From contig DASTPP010000408.1 of the NCBI GenBank assembly GCA_035762175.1, positions 1 through 30,772 of the forward strand: a stretch of 30,772 bases of DNA, in the 5' to 3' direction. The stretch comes from DASTPP01 sp035762175. GTDB taxonomy: Bacteria > Myxococcota_A > Polyangia > Polyangiales > Polyangiaceae. The notes under the pieces were generated by a model. That model worked only from the letters and a program-made list of their open reading frames with translations. It searched no databases and had not been told where the DNA came from. Shown here in pieces: positions 1-7,824 of the stretch (positions are counted from its first letter, which is position 1; the number at the start of each line of letters is the position of its first letter). The position numbers and the translations under genes are program-made.

Positions 1-103
1 CGCCCAGGCGCGTTTCGAGCCGGTAGCGGCCGGCGATGACCTTGCCGATCATCGGGTCGGCGGAGGACGGGCGGGCGACGGCGACTTTTTGCGATGACTC
101 CAT
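1..103 (-). CDS. Serine/threonine protein kinase, N-terminal fragment (runs off the window)
   Basis: An ATG at 103 on the minus strand opens a frame that stays open to the window edge, giving 34 residues that end ...IGKVIAGRYRLETRLG. The stretch GKVIAGRYRLETRLG matches the usual opening of bacterial Hanks-type Ser/Thr kinases, where the sequence just before the glycine-rich ATP loop reads 'G..i.gRY.l...lG'. The first ~17 residues form a short polar leader. A GAG-rich stretch just upstream could serve as a weak ribosome binding site. It lies 86 nt downstream of the histidine kinase on the same strand, so the two signalling genes may be co-transcribed. Only the leader is visible, so kinase activity and C-terminal domains cannot be judged. 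Confidence 0.7.
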   Translation of the reverse strand, partial: MESSQKVAVARPSSADPMIGKVIAGRYRLETRLG

Positions 104-189
104 CAGCTCTATCTCGCTAAAGCAGGCTTACGGTTGCCCGAGGCTAGGCGATAACAGGAGTGCGGCCGGGTTGGGGTGACTTAAGCGTA

Positions 190-2430
190 TCAGGGCTCCC
201 GGGTACATGGTCGCGAAAACCGAAGCGCCCAAGGCCCGCCCCGCGAGTGCGCCGCTTCGTTACATAAACCCCCAGGCGCCACCGACGGCCGCGCCGGGGG
301 CACGCGCGGCAAGGTCATCGCAAAGCGAGCGCCGCCGAGCGGCCCGTCTTCGACCCGCAAGTCGCCGCCGTGGCGTTTGACGATCTGTAGAGAAATGGAT
401 AGCCCGAGCCCGGTGCCCTGGCCAGCCGGCTTGGTGGTGAAGAAGGGGTCGAACACCCGGGAGCGCAGCGCCGGCTCGACCCCCGGGCCCGAGTCGTCGA
501 CGCACACCTCGACCCACTCGCCGTCGCAGCGCGTCTGCACGCGCACCCGGCGCGTCGGCCGGCCCGAGACGGCCGCGAGGGCGTTGGCGAGCAGGTTCAT
601 CAGGACCTGGTTGATCTCGCCCCCGCGGCAGACCACGGGCGGCAGGGGCCCGTAGTCGCGCTCGACCTCGACGCCCGCCTCGCGCAGGGCGGGGCCGAGC
701 AGCGCGAGCGTCTCGTCGAGCCCCTCGTCGAGCCGGGCCGGGCCCTCCTCGCTCGCGGGGCGCGAGAAGCGCCGCAGCCCGTCGACGATGCGCGCCCCCC
801 GCGCCGACGCCCGCGCGACCAGCTCGCCGATGGCCCGCAGGTCGGCGAGCGCCTCGTCGACGTCGAGCTCGCGCCGTAGCCCCGCGAGCTCCGCGCGCGC
901 GCCCCCCGGCAGGGCCTCGGCCCGCCGCTCGTAGGCCCCGAGCAGCCGCTCGATCGCGTCGACCAGCGCCGGCACCGGCGCGACCGAGCCGGCGATGGCG
1001 TTCAGGGGGTTGTTCATCTCGTGGGCGACGCCGGCGACGAGCTGGCCGAGGCTCGCCATCTTCTCGCCGTGCAGGAGCGCGGCCTGGGCGTTGCGCAGCT
1101 CGTCGAGCGCCCGCGACAGCTCGGCGGTGCGCTCGATGACGCGCGCCTCGAGCCCCGCCCGCTCTGCCTCGAGCTCGTCGATGGCGCGCCCGAGCGTCAC
1201 GCGCATCGCCTCGACCGCCGCGCCGAGCTCGCTCACCTCGCGCGGCGCGTCGGGGGGCGGCGGCACCCCGGCGCCGAGCTCGCCGCCGGCGACGCGCTCG
1301 GCCGCGGCCGCGAGGCCCACGATCGGGCCCGAGAGCTCGCGCGCGGTGCGCAGGACGAGCGCCCCGGTCGCGCCCGTCACCGCCGCGCACGAGGCGACGA
1401 GCGCGAGCACGTCGGCGAGCGCGAGATCGCCCCCCCGCTCGCGCTGCAGCGTGACGTAGAGCCCGAGCGCCGCCGACAAAAAGAGCGTCGCGAAGAACGA
1501 GAGCGGCAGGCCGAAGTCGACGAGCAGCCGGCGCCTGAGCGACACCCGCGCCGCCGGCGCCGGCGCGGGCGCGACGGCCCGCAGGCGCGCGACCACGGGC
1601 CCGAGCAGCGCCCGGTGCCAGGCGCGCTGGTGCAGGGTCAGGCCCCAGGCGAAGAAGGTCGTCGCCGTCGCGCCCGTCACCAGCGTCGGCACGTCGAAGC
1701 CGAGGCGCGCCCGCAGCGCGAGCGCCCCGGCGACGCCCGCCCCCGTCCAGAAGGCGACGTTGAGCCAGGCGAGCGTCGTCGGCACGGCGAGCGCGCGCGC
1801 GAGCGCGACGCGCGCGTCGCCCGCGCCGAGCAGCCCCGCGCGCACCGGCGGCAAGAGCGCGCGCACCGCCGCCGCGTAGAGCCCCGTCGGCACGAGCGCC
1901 AGCCAGGGCAGCGAGGTCAGCCAGGCGAGGCGCAGCTGCGCGCTCGTCATGCGCAGGAACGCGACGGTGAAGAGCATCAGCACGTGCCCGGCCACGACGC
2001 CCGCCGCCGTCGCGCTCGTCGCGATCCGCGGCGCGAGCCCGCGGGCCAGGGCCGGGGCGGGCGCGCGCTCCCACGCCCGCATCGACGCGAGGTCGTAGAG
2101 CGCGAGGCGCACCGGCGCCGCCATCGCCCCGAAGAGCCCGGCGAGCGAGACGAGCGTCAGGCCGTGCGCGTCGACGAGCGGCCAGCACGAGGCGACCCAG
2201 CCCCCCGCCCGCAGCGCCAAGAGCCCGATCGCCCCCCCGCGCGACGCGGCCGCCCAGCGCCGCGGGCGCAGGAGCGCCGTCAGCGCGAGCCCCGCGGCGA
2301 AGAGCAGCCCCGGCGCCGCCGAGCGCGCGACCGCCGGGGCCACCGCCGCGGCGAAGAGCGAGGCCGAGAGGGCCTCCCAGGTGAGCGCGAGCCCCTCGGC
2401 GCTGAGCAGGGGCCGCCGCCGGGCCCTCAT
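190..2430 (-). CDS. Membrane-bound sensor histidine kinase (HAMP, HisKA, HATPase_c)
   Basis: This 746-residue protein has about seven or eight hydrophobic segments in residues 15-360, with no recognisable extracytoplasmic sensor domain. A HAMP-like linker follows (about 361-415), then a coiled coil (415-455). The H-box is at 463-480 (VAGVAHEMNNPLNAI, phospho-acceptor His470). The ATPase domain shows the N-box (NQVLMNLLANAL, about 607-618), the G1 box (DDSGPG, about 645-650), the F box (FDPFF) and the G2 box (GTGLGLSIS, about 672-680). The catalytic core ends near residue 708, and the last ~38 residues look like an unstructured tail. It probably autophosphorylates and passes phosphate to an unlinked response regulator. 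The start is the furthest upstream start codon in the open frame. No Shine-Dalgarno is visible, so a slightly shorter N-terminus is possible. The signal sensed is unknown. Confidence 0.93.
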   Translation of the reverse strand: MRARRRPLLSAEGLALTWEALSASLFAAAVAPAVARSAAPGLLFAAGLALTALLRPRRWAAASRGGAIGLLALRAGGWVASCWPLVDAHGLTLVSLAGLFGAMAAPVRLALYDLASMRAWERAPAPALARGLAPRIATSATAAGVVAGHVLMLFTVAFLRMTSAQLRLAWLTSLPWLALVPTGLYAAAVRALLPPVRAGLLGAGDARVALARALAVPTTLAWLNVAFWTGAGVAGALALRARLGFDVPTLVTGATATTFFAWGLTLHQRAWHRALLGPVVARLRAVAPAPAPAARVSLRRRLLVDFGLPLSFFATLFLSAALGLYVTLQRERGGDLALADVLALVASCAAVTGATGALVLRTARELSGPIVGLAAAAERVAGGELGAGVPPPPDAPREVSELGAAVEAMRVTLGRAIDELEAERAGLEARVIERTAELSRALDELRNAQAALLHGEKMASLGQLVAGVAHEMNNPLNAIAGSVAPVPALVDAIERLLGAYERRAEALPGGARAELAGLRRELDVDEALADLRAIGELVARASARGARIVDGLRRFSRPASEEGPARLDEGLDETLALLGPALREAGVEVERDYGPLPPVVCRGGEINQVLMNLLANALAAVSGRPTRRVRVQTRCDGEWVEVCVDDSGPGVEPALRSRVFDPFFTTKPAGQGTGLGLSISLQIVKRHGGDLRVEDGPLGGARFAMTLPRVPPARPSVAPGGLCNEAAHSRGGPWALRFSRPCTREP

Positions 2431-2745
2431 GGCGCGGGCGCGCCGACGCGCCTGCCGCCGGCCGCGGCGCCTTGCGCCCGCCCCCGCCCCCGCCGCGCGC
2501 CGCCGGCGCAGCTCGCGGCCCCACGCACGAGCGCCCCCGCGCCCGCCGACGCGCCGCGCGAGGGCGCCGGCCCCGGGGCGGCTCTAGGCTCGGTCGGGCG
2601 AAGGCTCCCGTCGCCCGGCGGCCGATCGGCGGCGCGTTCGACGCCGGCGGGGCGCTTGACATCCGGGCGGATTGCGGCGCGCCCCGCCGGCGCCGAACGC
2701 TGGCGTCGCGGCCGCCGCGCTCGGTCCGCCTTCGCCCGACCGAGC
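2431..2745. other. Intergenic region, 315 bp, holding a large palindrome
   Basis: This gap lies between the stop of the minus-strand gene at 2746 and the start of the histidine kinase at 2430. I see no coding sequence in it. The half nearest the kinase is C-rich low-complexity sequence. The other half is almost wholly occupied by the 168-bp palindromic element listed separately. No convincing promoter was found for the kinase. Confidence 0.7.
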
Positions 2746-2750
2746 CTAGA
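2583..2750. repeat. 168-bp long imperfect palindrome with 23-bp perfect terminal arms
   Basis: Positions 2583-2605 (TCTAGGCTCGGTCGGGCGAA then GGC) are the exact reverse complement of 2728-2750: 23 of 23 bases, with no mismatch. Inside is a second inverted repeat, 2634-2655 against 2679-2700, with 21 of 22 matching. A third small one sits at the centre (ATCCG 2661-2665 with CGGAT 2668-2672). All three share the same midpoint near 2667, and part of the sequence between the outer and inner arms also pairs (CGGCGGCCG cores). The whole element can therefore fold as one long hairpin with internal bulges. The right arm includes the TAG stop of the upstream minus-strand gene. It could be a MITE-like mobile remnant, a BIME-like repeat or an extreme terminator/attenuator. 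No target-site duplication is evident. Confidence 0.85.
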
Positions 2751-3471
2751 ACGTGGCCCGGAAGACGGGGACCCGGACCTCATCGCGCTGGGCCATGCCG
2801 TACTGGCGTAGCTCTTGGGGGCTGAAGACGGGCCGCAGCTCGATGGCGGGCACCCCGAGGCGCAGCCCGCTCGGGCTCACGTCGACCATCGAGGTCGGCG
2901 GCAGGGGCGGCCGCCGCGGCGCGAGGGCGAGGGCCCGGTGCCGGGGCTCGGGCGCCCGCGCCGAGCCGGTCGGGGCGGCGCCCGACGAGGACGACGAGGG
3001 CGCCGAGCCGGGCACCGTGCTCGGCTCGTTCGGCCTCGGCACGGCCGACGAGGGCTGGGTGCCTCGGGGCGCCGCGTCTTCTTGGTACTCGGGGGGGGGC
3101 CGGTATTGGGTCGCGCTCAGCACCGCGATGGTGGTCGGCACGACCAGGGCCATGCCGCCGGCGAGCATGTAGAGCGAGACGCGCGGGCTCGCCTCTTGCT
3201 CGATGATGTAGCCGCCGACGCCGCCCGCGCCCGCGCCGAGCACGCCGCCGATCAGGTAGGCCCAGCCGTTCTGCACGCCGATGGCGGCCTCGACCGCCAT
3301 CACCGCCTCGCCGCCGAGCAGGGCGCCGCCGACGATGCCCTTGCCCGAAGGGGACGTTGGTTCGGCCCGGGCGGGGCCGACCCAGAGGGCGGCCGCGAGC
3401 AGGGCCCCCACCCCCGCCGCCCCGGCCCCCCCCCCGAACCGACCACCCCCCGCGCGCTTGCACCACCTCAT
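2746..3471 (-). CDS. Hypothetical secreted or membrane protein
   Basis: I do not recognise this 241-residue protein. It starts MRWCKRAGGG and carries an apparent signal peptide, with a hydrophobic stretch at about 16-35 and a likely cleavage after ARA near residue 36-37. Residues 45-125 contain Gly/Ala-rich hydrophobic segments (GIVGGALLGGEAVMAVEAAIG, LIGGVLGAGAGGVGGYII, LYMLAGGMALVVPTTIAVLS) that look like two or three membrane helices. A Ser/Pro-rich low-complexity linker follows (about 130-190). The conserved-looking C-terminus (about 200-241) contains 'VDVSPSGLRLGVPAIELRP'. The ATG at 3471 is preferred over one 22 codons upstream because a GGAGG lies 8 nt before it. The gene is divergent from pheS. 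Its stop codon lies within the right arm of the long palindrome. Confidence 0.75.
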   Translation of the reverse strand: MRWCKRAGGGRFGGGAGAAGVGALLAAALWVGPARAEPTSPSGKGIVGGALLGGEAVMAVEAAIGVQNGWAYLIGGVLGAGAGGVGGYIIEQEASPRVSLYMLAGGMALVVPTTIAVLSATQYRPPPEYQEDAAPRGTQPSSAVPRPNEPSTVPGSAPSSSSSGAAPTGSARAPEPRHRALALAPRRPPLPPTSMVDVSPSGLRLGVPAIELRPVFSPQELRQYGMAQRDEVRVPVFRATF

Positions 3472-3479
3472 GCCCGAGA

Positions 3480-3484
3480 CCTCC
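3480..3484 (-). promoter_or_regulatory. Shine-Dalgarno GGAGG fixing the start at 3471
   Basis: On the minus strand this reads GGAGG, 8 nt before the ATG at 3471. It supports that start and removes the 22 extra N-terminal codons of the longest open frame, giving a clean signal peptide. Confidence 0.8.
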
Positions 3485-3634
3485 AAGTTTAGGTGTGGAA
3501 CTGGCAGCCTCTTGCTTCGTCGCGCCGGACCCCCCAAACGTTCGCCGGGGCCGCGGCGACCCGGTCTATAGCACGGCGCGGCGCGGCGGGGGCGACTGCA
3601 AGGGCGGGCCGGGCGGTGCTAAGAGCCAGGCCCC

Positions 3635-4690
3635 ATGGACCCTTCCGCCGCCATCGAGCAGGCCCTCGCCCGCTTCGACGCCGACTTCCGACGCCGCTTC
3701 GAGGCGGCCAGCGACGAGCAGAAATTGCGCGAAGAGCGGGCCGCCGTGCTGAAAAAAGGCGGCCTCCAAGAGGCGCTCAAGCAGATGGGGGCCCTGCCGC
3801 CCGACCGGCGCAAGGCCGTCGGCGAGCGGGTCAACGCGCTGAAAAACCAGGTCGACGAGGCCTTCAACGCCCGCCTCTCGGCCCTCGCCCGCGCGGCGCG
3901 CGAGGCCGAGCTGACGGCGCTGCCCTACGATCTGACGCTGCCGGCCCGGGTCTTGACCCCCCGGGGGCACCTGCACCCGCTGACCCGGGTGCGCGACGAT
4001 CTGCTCGGCATCTTCCGCGATTTGGGCTTCGTGGTGGCCGAGGGGCCCGAGGTCGAGCTCGAAGAGAACAACTTCACCAAGCTCGCCTTCCCGCCGGACC
4101 ACCCCGCCACCGACATGCAAGACACCTTCTGGGTGAAGGTCGAGGGCGCGCCCGAGGGGGCGAAGACGCTCTTGCGCACCCACACGAGCCCGGTGCAGGT
4201 GCGCGAGATGTCGACGAAGAAGCCGCCGCTCGCCGTCGTGAGCGCGGGCGCGGTCTACCGGCGCGACGACGACGTCACGCACTCGCCGATGTTCCACCAG
4301 ATCGAGGGCTGCCTGGTCGACCGCCGCGTCAGCTTCGCCAACCTGCGCGGCGTCATCGACGCCTTCTGCGAGCGGCTCTACGGCCGGGGGGCCACGACGC
4401 GCTACCGGCCGAGCTATTTTCCCTTCGTCGAGCCGGGCGCCGAGGTCGACGTGCGCTGCGTGTTCTGCGCGGGCTCGGGCTGCCGCGTCTGCAAGCAGAC
4501 CGGCTGGATGGAGGTGCTCGGCTGCGGCATGATTCACCCCGCGGTCTTCGAGCACTGCGGCCTCGACCCCGAAGAGTACACGGGCTTCGCCTTCGGCGTC
4601 GGCATCGAGCGGCTGACGATGCTGCGCTACGGCATCAACGACATTCGCCTGCTCTTCGAGAACGACCCGCGCTTTCTGGCCCAGTTCTAG
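3635..4690 (+). CDS. pheS: Phenylalanine--tRNA ligase alpha subunit
   Basis: This class II aminoacyl-tRNA synthetase subunit charges tRNA-Phe with phenylalanine as part of an alpha2-beta2 enzyme. At 351 residues it has the usual bacterial PheS length. Residues 1-95 form the N-terminal coiled-coil tRNA-binding arm. The catalytic domain shows the family signatures GFVVAEGPEVE, 'PPDHPATDMQDTFWV', LLRTHTSPVQVREM, VYRRDDDVTHSPMFHQIEG and, near the C-terminus, GFAFGVGIERLTMLRYGINDIR (motif 3). The Cys cluster CVFCAGSGCRVCKQTGW is common in bacterial PheS proteins. A weak purine-rich site precedes the ATG. The gene normally heads a pheST operon, but here the next gene is a lemA homologue and no pheT is in the window, so the beta subunit must be encoded elsewhere. 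Confidence 0.97.
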   Translation: MDPSAAIEQALARFDADFRRRFEAASDEQKLREERAAVLKKGGLQEALKQMGALPPDRRKAVGERVNALKNQVDEAFNARLSALARAAREAELTALPYDLTLPARVLTPRGHLHPLTRVRDDLLGIFRDLGFVVAEGPEVELEENNFTKLAFPPDHPATDMQDTFWVKVEGAPEGAKTLLRTHTSPVQVREMSTKKPPLAVVSAGAVYRRDDDVTHSPMFHQIEGCLVDRRVSFANLRGVIDAFCERLYGRGATTRYRPSYFPFVEPGAEVDVRCVFCAGSGCRVCKQTGWMEVLGCGMIHPAVFEHCGLDPEEYTGFAFGVGIERLTMLRYGINDIRLLFENDPRFLAQF

Positions 4691-4806
4691 CTTGGGCGCG
4701 CCCGGGCCCCGAACGAGCGGGGCCCTGCGCCGGCGTGACGGGCGCGTGTCGGGCGGGGGCGACGGCCTTGCGCGGAGCCGCCCCTGCTCTAAGGTTGCAC
4801 CCAGAC

Positions 4807-5430
4807 ATGATGGCCACCCGAACCCCCCCCGCCTTCTGGTCGTGGCTGCGCACCTTCGCCTGGGCCTTCGCCCTGGCGCTCGCGGCGCTGCCCGGCTGCC
4901 AAAAGTACGACGAGCTCGTCGAGAAAGACCAGACCGCCGAGCAGCGCTGGGCCGACGTCGAGGCGCAGCTGCAGCGGCGCTACGACCTCGTGCCCAACCT
5001 GGTCGAGACCGTCAAGGCCTCGGCCAAGAGCGAGGCCAGCATCTTGGCCCAGGTGACCGAGGCGCGCAGCCAGGCCGCCAGCATCAAGCTGACGGGCGAA
5101 GATCTGAGCGACCCGGCGAAGATGGCCGCCTTTCAGAAGGCGCAAGACAACCTGAAGGGCTCGCTCTCGCGCCTGATGGTCGTGCAAGAGCAGTACCCCG
5201 ACCTCAAGTCGAACCAGAACTTCCGCAACCTGCAGGTGCAGCTCGAGGGCACCGAGAACCGCCTGCTGCGCTCGCGCGAGCAGTACAACGCGGCCGTGCG
5301 CGACTACAACGCCGAGCTCGCCAAGATCGGCGGCAGCGTGGTCAACAAGGTGACGGGCAGGCCCTTCAAGCCGCGGGTTTACTTCCAGGCGACCGAAGAG
5401 TCGAAGGTAGCGCCGAAGGTGTCCTTCTGA
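4807..5430 (+). CDS. LemA family lipoprotein
   Basis: This 207-residue protein is a LemA family member. Residues 10-30 are a hydrophobic signal segment ending in a lipobox (AALPGC, Cys31), so it is probably a lipoprotein anchored to the envelope. The mature part opens with the LemA signature YDELVEKDQTAEQRWADVEAQLQRRYDLVPNLVETVK and continues as helical coiled coil (residues about 45-180). It ends with the typical NKVTGRPFKPRVYFQA motif. Two ATGs are possible (4807 and 4810). The first is taken, with an AAGG 12 nt upstream. The stop overlaps the start of the TPM gene by 1 nt (TGATG), so the pair is translationally coupled. This lemA-TPM arrangement is widespread. The exact function of LemA proteins is not established. 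Confidence 0.93.
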   Translation: MMATRTPPAFWSWLRTFAWAFALALAALPGCQKYDELVEKDQTAEQRWADVEAQLQRRYDLVPNLVETVKASAKSEASILAQVTEARSQAASIKLTGEDLSDPAKMAAFQKAQDNLKGSLSRLMVVQEQYPDLKSNQNFRNLQVQLEGTENRLLRSREQYNAAVRDYNAELAKIGGSVVNKVTGRPFKPRVYFQATEESKVAPKVSF

Positions 5431-6251
5431 TGGGCGCGACCGCCGGCCTCGCGGCCCCCGGGCGGGCGCGCGGCGCCCCCCGCGGGGCCAGCGCGAGGCC
5501 GGCGGCCCTCGTCGCCTTGCTGGCCCTCGTGGCGCTCGCGGCGGCCTTTTTCGCGGCCCGGCCCGCCCTCGCCTTCACGCCCCCGCCGATCGACGGCCAC
5601 GTCACCGACGCGGCCGGCAAGCTGACGGCGGCCCAGCGGCAGGCGCTCAACGCCAAGCTCGACCACGTGCGGCAGCAGACCGGCTACGAGGTCGCCGCGC
5701 TCATCGTGCCCTCGCTCGAAGGCGAGACCATCGAAGACGTCGCCTACGCGACCTTCAACGCCTGGAAGCTCGGCCAGAAGGGCAAAGACAACGGCGTCTT
5801 GCTCGTCATCGCGCCGAGCGAGCGGCGGGTGCGCATCGAGACCGGCAAGGGCGTCGGCGGCGACCTGACCGACCTCGAGTCGAACGAGATCATTCGCACC
5901 AACATCTCGCCGCACCTGCGCGAAAACCGCTTCTTCGAGGCGGTCGACGAGGGCACGAACGCCATCGTCAGCACGATGACGAAGGGCCAGTTCAACCCCG
6001 GCCCCTCGAAGGCCCGGCGCCCGCCCGCGCAGGCCCAGCGCTCGCGCGGCCTCGGCGCCGTCGGCCCCATCGCCTTCGTGGTCCTCTTTCTCGTGGTCAA
6101 CCTCCTCCTGCGCCGGCGCGGCGGGTTCTTCTTCTTCTGGCCCGGCGGCGGCGGGGGCGGCGGCTGGGGGGGCGGCGACGGCGGCGGGGGCGGCGGCTTT
6201 TCGGGGGGCGGCGGCGAGTCGGGCGGCGGCGGCTCGAGCGACAGTTACTGA
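5430..6251 (+). CDS. TPM domain protein (YgcG-like) with glycine-rich tail
   Basis: This 273-residue membrane protein has a signal or anchor segment at about 25-48 (ending PALAF). A TPM domain follows at about 52-190, containing VTDAAGKLTAAQRQALNAKL, TGYEVAALIVPS, 'WKLGQKGKDNGVLLVIAPSE' and RVRIETGKGVGGDLTD. A second membrane helix lies at about 210-227. The C-terminus is a cytoplasmic or periplasmic tail of almost pure Gly with Trp/Phe/Ser, the typical layout of YgcG-like proteins. TPM domains occur in photosystem II repair and in bacterial envelope proteins, and their role beside LemA is uncertain. The ATG overlaps the lemA stop by one base, indicating coupling. The nearest downstream gene is the response regulator, about 190 nt away, with nothing recognisable between them. 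Confidence 0.92.
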   Translation: MGATAGLAAPGRARGAPRGASARPAALVALLALVALAAAFFAARPALAFTPPPIDGHVTDAAGKLTAAQRQALNAKLDHVRQQTGYEVAALIVPSLEGETIEDVAYATFNAWKLGQKGKDNGVLLVIAPSERRVRIETGKGVGGDLTDLESNEIIRTNISPHLRENRFFEAVDEGTNAIVSTMTKGQFNPGPSKARRPPAQAQRSRGLGAVGPIAFVVLFLVVNLLLRRRGGFFFFWPGGGGGGGWGGGDGGGGGGFSGGGGESGGGGSSDSY

Positions 6252-6440
6252 GCGCGGCTCGCGCGCCCGCGCCGTGCGGCCTGGGCGCGTCGAAGCGGCC
6301 GCGCGGCTCGCGACGAGTTGCGCGCCGTGACGACGGCCGGGCGCCGCGGGCGCGCGAGCCGGGCCAGCCCGGGGCGCCGGCCGGGGGCCCGGCGGGCGGG
6401 GGCGCTTGCCGAGCCCGGGCGAAACGAGCACATTGGGGCC

Positions 6441-7817
6441 GTGTCGCTGACCCCGGCCCGCGTCCTCGTCGTCGACGACAGCCCCACGCTGCGCCGCCTG
6501 GTCGGGTCGATCCTGCAGCAGCACGGCTACGACGCGTGGGTGGCGGGCGACGGGGTGCAGGCCCTCTCGCTGCTCGAGCGCGCGGGCGGGCCGCCCGACC
6601 TGGCGCTCGTCGACTTCGTCATGCCGCACATGACGGGCTTCGAGTTCTGCCGCCGCCTGCGCTCGATCGACGCGTTCCGGGACGTGCCCGTCGTGCTGAT
6701 GAGCGCGAAGACCGACAAGATCCGCGACCGGTTCGCCGAACAGACTGGCGCGGTCGACGCGCTCAGCAAGCCCTTCGACGCGCGCGCGCTGCTCGCGGTG
6801 GTCGAGAGCACGCTGCGGCGCGCGCGCGAGGGGCGCCTCGGCCGCGCCGCGCCCGCCCTGACCGACCTGCCCCCGAGCCGCCCGGCGCCGAGCACCTCGG
6901 GCCCGCGCTCGGGGCCCGAGTCGGGCGACGCGGTGGCCAAGCGGCTGCACGACCACGTCTGGGCCGCGCTCGAGCCGCTGCTCAAGGGCCAGGCGCGCGA
7001 GGCGGTCGCCGCGGCGCTCTCGCAGGCGCTGCAGCCCGAGCGGCTCGCCGGGCCCCTCGGCCCGCCCGAGGCGCGCGGCCGCTACGGCGACGCCTCGCTC
7101 TGGGGCGACGGCGGCGTGCTGCCGGTCGGCGAGATGCTGCAGGTGCTGCAGCTGCAGCGGCAGTCGGGCGTGCTGCACGTCCGCGCCGGCTGGAAGTCGG
7201 TCGACGTGCTCTACCGCGACGGGCTCATCGACCTCGCCCAGGGCAAGGGGCTGTCCGAAGAGTTCCGCTTCGGGCGCTACCTCGTCGACGAGGGGCTCGT
7301 CGCGCGCGAGGCGCTCGAGGCGGCGCTCGAGGGGCGGCAGATGCCGGGGCCGCTGCTCGGCGACTTCCTCGTCGAGCGCGGGCTCCTGTCGCCCGAGGGC
7401 CTGCGCCTGTCGCTCGTGCGCCAGTCGAGCGAGCTCGTCTACGAGGTGGTCCGCTGGAAGGAGGCGCTCTTCTCGTTCCACCGCGACGCGCAGCTCACCT
7501 TCCGCTCGAACACCCGCCTCGGCCTGCCCGTCGCCTCGCTCGTCATGGAGGGCGTGCGCCGCGTCGACGAGTGGCGCCTCATCGAAGAGCACATCGACTT
7601 CGACTGCGTGCTCTACCGCGACACCACCTCGTTCGAGACCCAGACCTCCGACGGCCTCTCGCTCAGCCACGCCGAGCAGGCCGTGCTCGACGCCGTCGAC
7701 GGCACGAGCACGGTGCGCGAGATCATTCAGCGCACCAACGCGGGCAGCTTCGACGTCTGCAAGATGCTCTACCAGTTCTTGCAGTCGCGGCTCGTGCGCC
7801 GCAAGGCCGAGGCCTGA
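6441..7817 (+). CDS. Response regulator: receiver domain fused to DUF4388 (PATAN-like)
   Basis: This 458-residue protein has an N-terminal CheY-like receiver (about 6-122). The acidic pair is Asp12/Asp13 (VVDDS), the phospho-acceptor is Asp58 (ALVDFVMPHMTG), Ser88 occupies the switch Thr/Ser position, and Lys110 is the conserved lysine (LSKPFD). A Pro/Ser linker (about 125-175) leads to a DUF4388/PATAN-type region that starts near GVLPVGEMLQVLQLQRQSGVLHV and continues to about residue 400. A short helical C-terminus (LSHAEQAVLDAVDGTSTVREIIQRTN) completes it. This architecture is frequent in myxobacteria and thought to act through protein contacts rather than DNA binding. The GTG start at 6441 is chosen because the receiver begins directly after it, whereas the upstream extension is Arg/Ala-rich non-domain sequence. 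The gene ends 7 nt from the convergent anti-sigma-like gene. Confidence 0.92.
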   Translation: MSLTPARVLVVDDSPTLRRLVGSILQQHGYDAWVAGDGVQALSLLERAGGPPDLALVDFVMPHMTGFEFCRRLRSIDAFRDVPVVLMSAKTDKIRDRFAEQTGAVDALSKPFDARALLAVVESTLRRAREGRLGRAAPALTDLPPSRPAPSTSGPRSGPESGDAVAKRLHDHVWAALEPLLKGQAREAVAAALSQALQPERLAGPLGPPEARGRYGDASLWGDGGVLPVGEMLQVLQLQRQSGVLHVRAGWKSVDVLYRDGLIDLAQGKGLSEEFRFGRYLVDEGLVAREALEAALEGRQMPGPLLGDFLVERGLLSPEGLRLSLVRQSSELVYEVVRWKEALFSFHRDAQLTFRSNTRLGLPVASLVMEGVRRVDEWRLIEEHIDFDCVLYRDTTSFETQTSDGLSLSHAEQAVLDAVDGTSTVREIIQRTNAGSFDVCKMLYQFLQSRLVRRKAEA

Positions 7818-7824
7818 GCGCGCG

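Noticed and set aside
3567..3572. TATAGC as a possible -10 element before pheS
   Set aside because: No -35-like hexamer at 16-18 nt upstream. A chance AT patch in the divergent spacer is as likely.
4459..4510. DnaJ-like CxxCxGxGCxxC cluster inside pheS
   Set aside because: This cluster is common in bacterial PheS sequences and not a sign of fusion.
5379..7670. A long minus-strand open frame (763 codons) antisense to the TPM and response-regulator genes
   Set aside because: Its composition is dominated by Arg/Ala/Glu/Val repeats without domains, and the plus strand carries clear TPM, receiver and DUF4388 domains. Long antisense frames are expected at this GC content.
7818..7824. Search for a terminator between the convergent regulator and anti-sigma-like genes
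   Set aside because: Only 7 nt separate the stops, and no hairpin with T-run is visible there.
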